Assembly (NCBI GenBank): GCA_036309765.1
Contig: JAXJTE010000060.1
Coordinates: 1 to 14,689, forward strand
Length of the DNA stretch: 14,689 bases
Direction of reading: 5' to 3'
From: Caryophanon sp036309765
GTDB lineage: Bacteria; Bacillota; Bacilli; Bacillales_A; Planococcaceae
Each line of letters begins with the position of its first letter. Position 1 is the stretch's first letter. A model generated the notes under the pieces. The model was not told the origin of the DNA. It did not search any database and saw only the letters and a list, made by a program, of their open reading frames with translations. Shown here piece by piece: positions 14,091 through 14,689 of the stretch. The position numbers were made by a program, and so were the translations under genes.

Positions 14091-14126
14091 ATAAGTATTT
14101 ACTTATGTATATGGTGATGCTATAGT
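14091..14126 (+). promoter_or_regulatory. arsR promoter and ArsR operator
   Basis: ATAAGTA (14091-14097) and TACTTAT (14100-14106) form a perfect 7-bp inverted repeat around TT, the AT-rich dyad expected for ArsR/SmtB regulators. It overlaps the -35 TTTACT (14098-14103). The -10 TATAGT (14121-14126) lies exactly 17 nt downstream. ArsR bound here should block polymerase until As(III) or Sb(III) releases it. Confidence 0.7.
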
Positions 14127-14159
14127 AAATAAGCAAATGGTTATATAGGAGGAAGAGCA

Positions 14160-14459
14160 TTGCAGTTATTAGAAAAGCAATTAAAGGCGATGGCGGATCA
14201 AAATCGTCTGAAACTTTTAGCGTGTATGAAAAATGGTGAAGTGTGCGTATGTGATTTCGTTGATGTACTCGGTATTTCACAGCCAGCTGTTAGTCAGCAG
14301 CTAAAAAAGCTAAAAGACGCACATATTATTACAGAAAGAAAAGAAGGGACGTGGAAGTATTACCGATTAGCGGACGATTTACCAAATGTCGTAAAAGCTG
14401 TCATTGAGACAATCGAAGCAACTGATTCATGTCGCTGTGGAGGGACATCATGCTCGTAA
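14160..14459 (+). CDS. arsR: ArsR-type arsenite-responsive repressor (TTG start)
   Basis: 99 residues. TTG 14160 is chosen because AGGAGG lies 7 nt upstream and the product then begins MQLLEKQLKAMADQNRLKLL, standard for ArsR. The winged helix includes the alpha-3 metal motif VCVCD (C29, C31), the As(III)/Sb(III) sensor. The recognition helix ISQPAVSQQLKKLKDAHII follows, then the wing ERKEGTWKYYRL. The tail has more cysteines (C91, C93, C98) that may supply a further thiol ligand. It represses its own promoter and arsB. The gene overlaps arsB by 10 nt, so the two are translationally coupled. A cadmium or other thiophilic-metal sensor of the same family is a less likely alternative. Confidence 0.92.
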   Translation: MQLLEKQLKAMADQNRLKLLACMKNGEVCVCDFVDVLGISQPAVSQQLKKLKDAHIITERKEGTWKYYRLADDLPNVVKAVIETIEATDSCRCGGTSCS

Positions 14460-14689
14460 TTGCCGCACTCATTTTTTTCGTGACATTGCTGTTTGTCATT
14501 TGGCAGCCAAAAGGATTAAATATCGGTTCGTCTGCAATGGTAGGAGCAGCTATCGCATTAGTTGTCGGCGTCGTTAATGTACATGATGTCGAAGCAGTTA
14601 TTCATATGACGTGGAACGCTACATTGTCGTTCATTGCGATCATTTTAATTTCGTTGCTGTTAGATGAAATTGGGCTGTTTGAATGGGCA
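14450..14689 (+). CDS. arsB: ArsB arsenite efflux permease (3' end outside window)
   Basis: 80 codons from ATG 14450 to the window edge. GGAGGG (14439-14444), inside the end of arsR, is its ribosome binding site. The visible N-terminus MLVIAALIFFVTLLFVIWQP, then NIGSSAMVGAAIALVVGVV and a third hydrophobic segment (LSFIAIILISLLLDEIG), matches the first three helices of ArsB-type arsenite/antimonite transporters, which carry 12 membrane segments in full. It should export As(OH)3 or Sb(OH)3 using the proton gradient. No arsenate reductase gene is within the window; it could lie beyond the end. Confidence 0.88.
   Translation, partial: MLVIAALIFFVTLLFVIWQPKGLNIGSSAMVGAAIALVVGVVNVHDVEAVIHMTWNATLSFIAIILISLLLDEIGLFEWA

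Overview
The window looks like chromosomal DNA of a low-to-moderate GC Bacillales bacterium, most likely Planococcaceae (Lysinibacillus/Solibacillus/Kurthia-like). This rests on strong AGGAGG-type ribosome binding sites, extended -10 promoters, hairpin plus T-run terminators, the gene types (zinc-ribbon trypsin-like protease, Sav1866-type ABC exporter, PadR/DUF2812 pair, ArsR/ArsB) and intergenic repeats of a kind I recall from this family. The genus is an inference.

Layout: (1) 1-1098, minus: 5' part of a membrane-anchored, zinc-ribbon, trypsin-like serine protease. (2) 1347-3056: an ABC exporter half-transporter with its own promoter and terminator. (3) 3144-4804: a 7-TM sensor segment and a PAS-like/GGDEF diguanylate cyclase segment, in one frame but separated by a TAA, then a 35-residue membrane peptide. 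(4) 4821-5678, minus: a KynB-like cyclase/formamidase and a small basic protein, with a terminator-like hairpin between them. (5) 5913-7561: an alpha/beta hydrolase, a convergent 3-TM protein and a divergent DUF1722 protein. (6) 7562-9600: an AT-rich accessory island with one foreign-looking gene, bounded by two inverted copies of an intergenic repeat. (7) 9700-11601: a PadR - DUF2812 membrane protein - DUF4304 operon. (8) 11653-14028: a lipoprotein, a decayed Rpn-type nuclease/transposase fragment and two unrecognised genes. (9) 14091 to the end: an arsenic operon, with an operator/promoter, arsR with a TTG start, and arsB running off the window.

The most notable observation is in the island. 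The two ORFs at 8011-8529 and 8676-9341 are halves of one gene, split by a 161-bp MITE-like insertion (8518-8678). The insert has 17-bp terminal inverted repeats (14/17 identical) and is flanked by a perfect 9-bp direct repeat (CCTTTATTT). Removing the insert and one repeat copy restores a single 386-codon frame. Part of the insert's interior resembles the repeats bounding the island. A second disruption is the in-frame TAA at 3852-3854, which separates the sensor from the GGDEF domain of what looks like one 518-codon gene. I did not find a complete, convincing new multi-gene system. The candidates for novelty are the mobile repeat family and the gene it interrupts.
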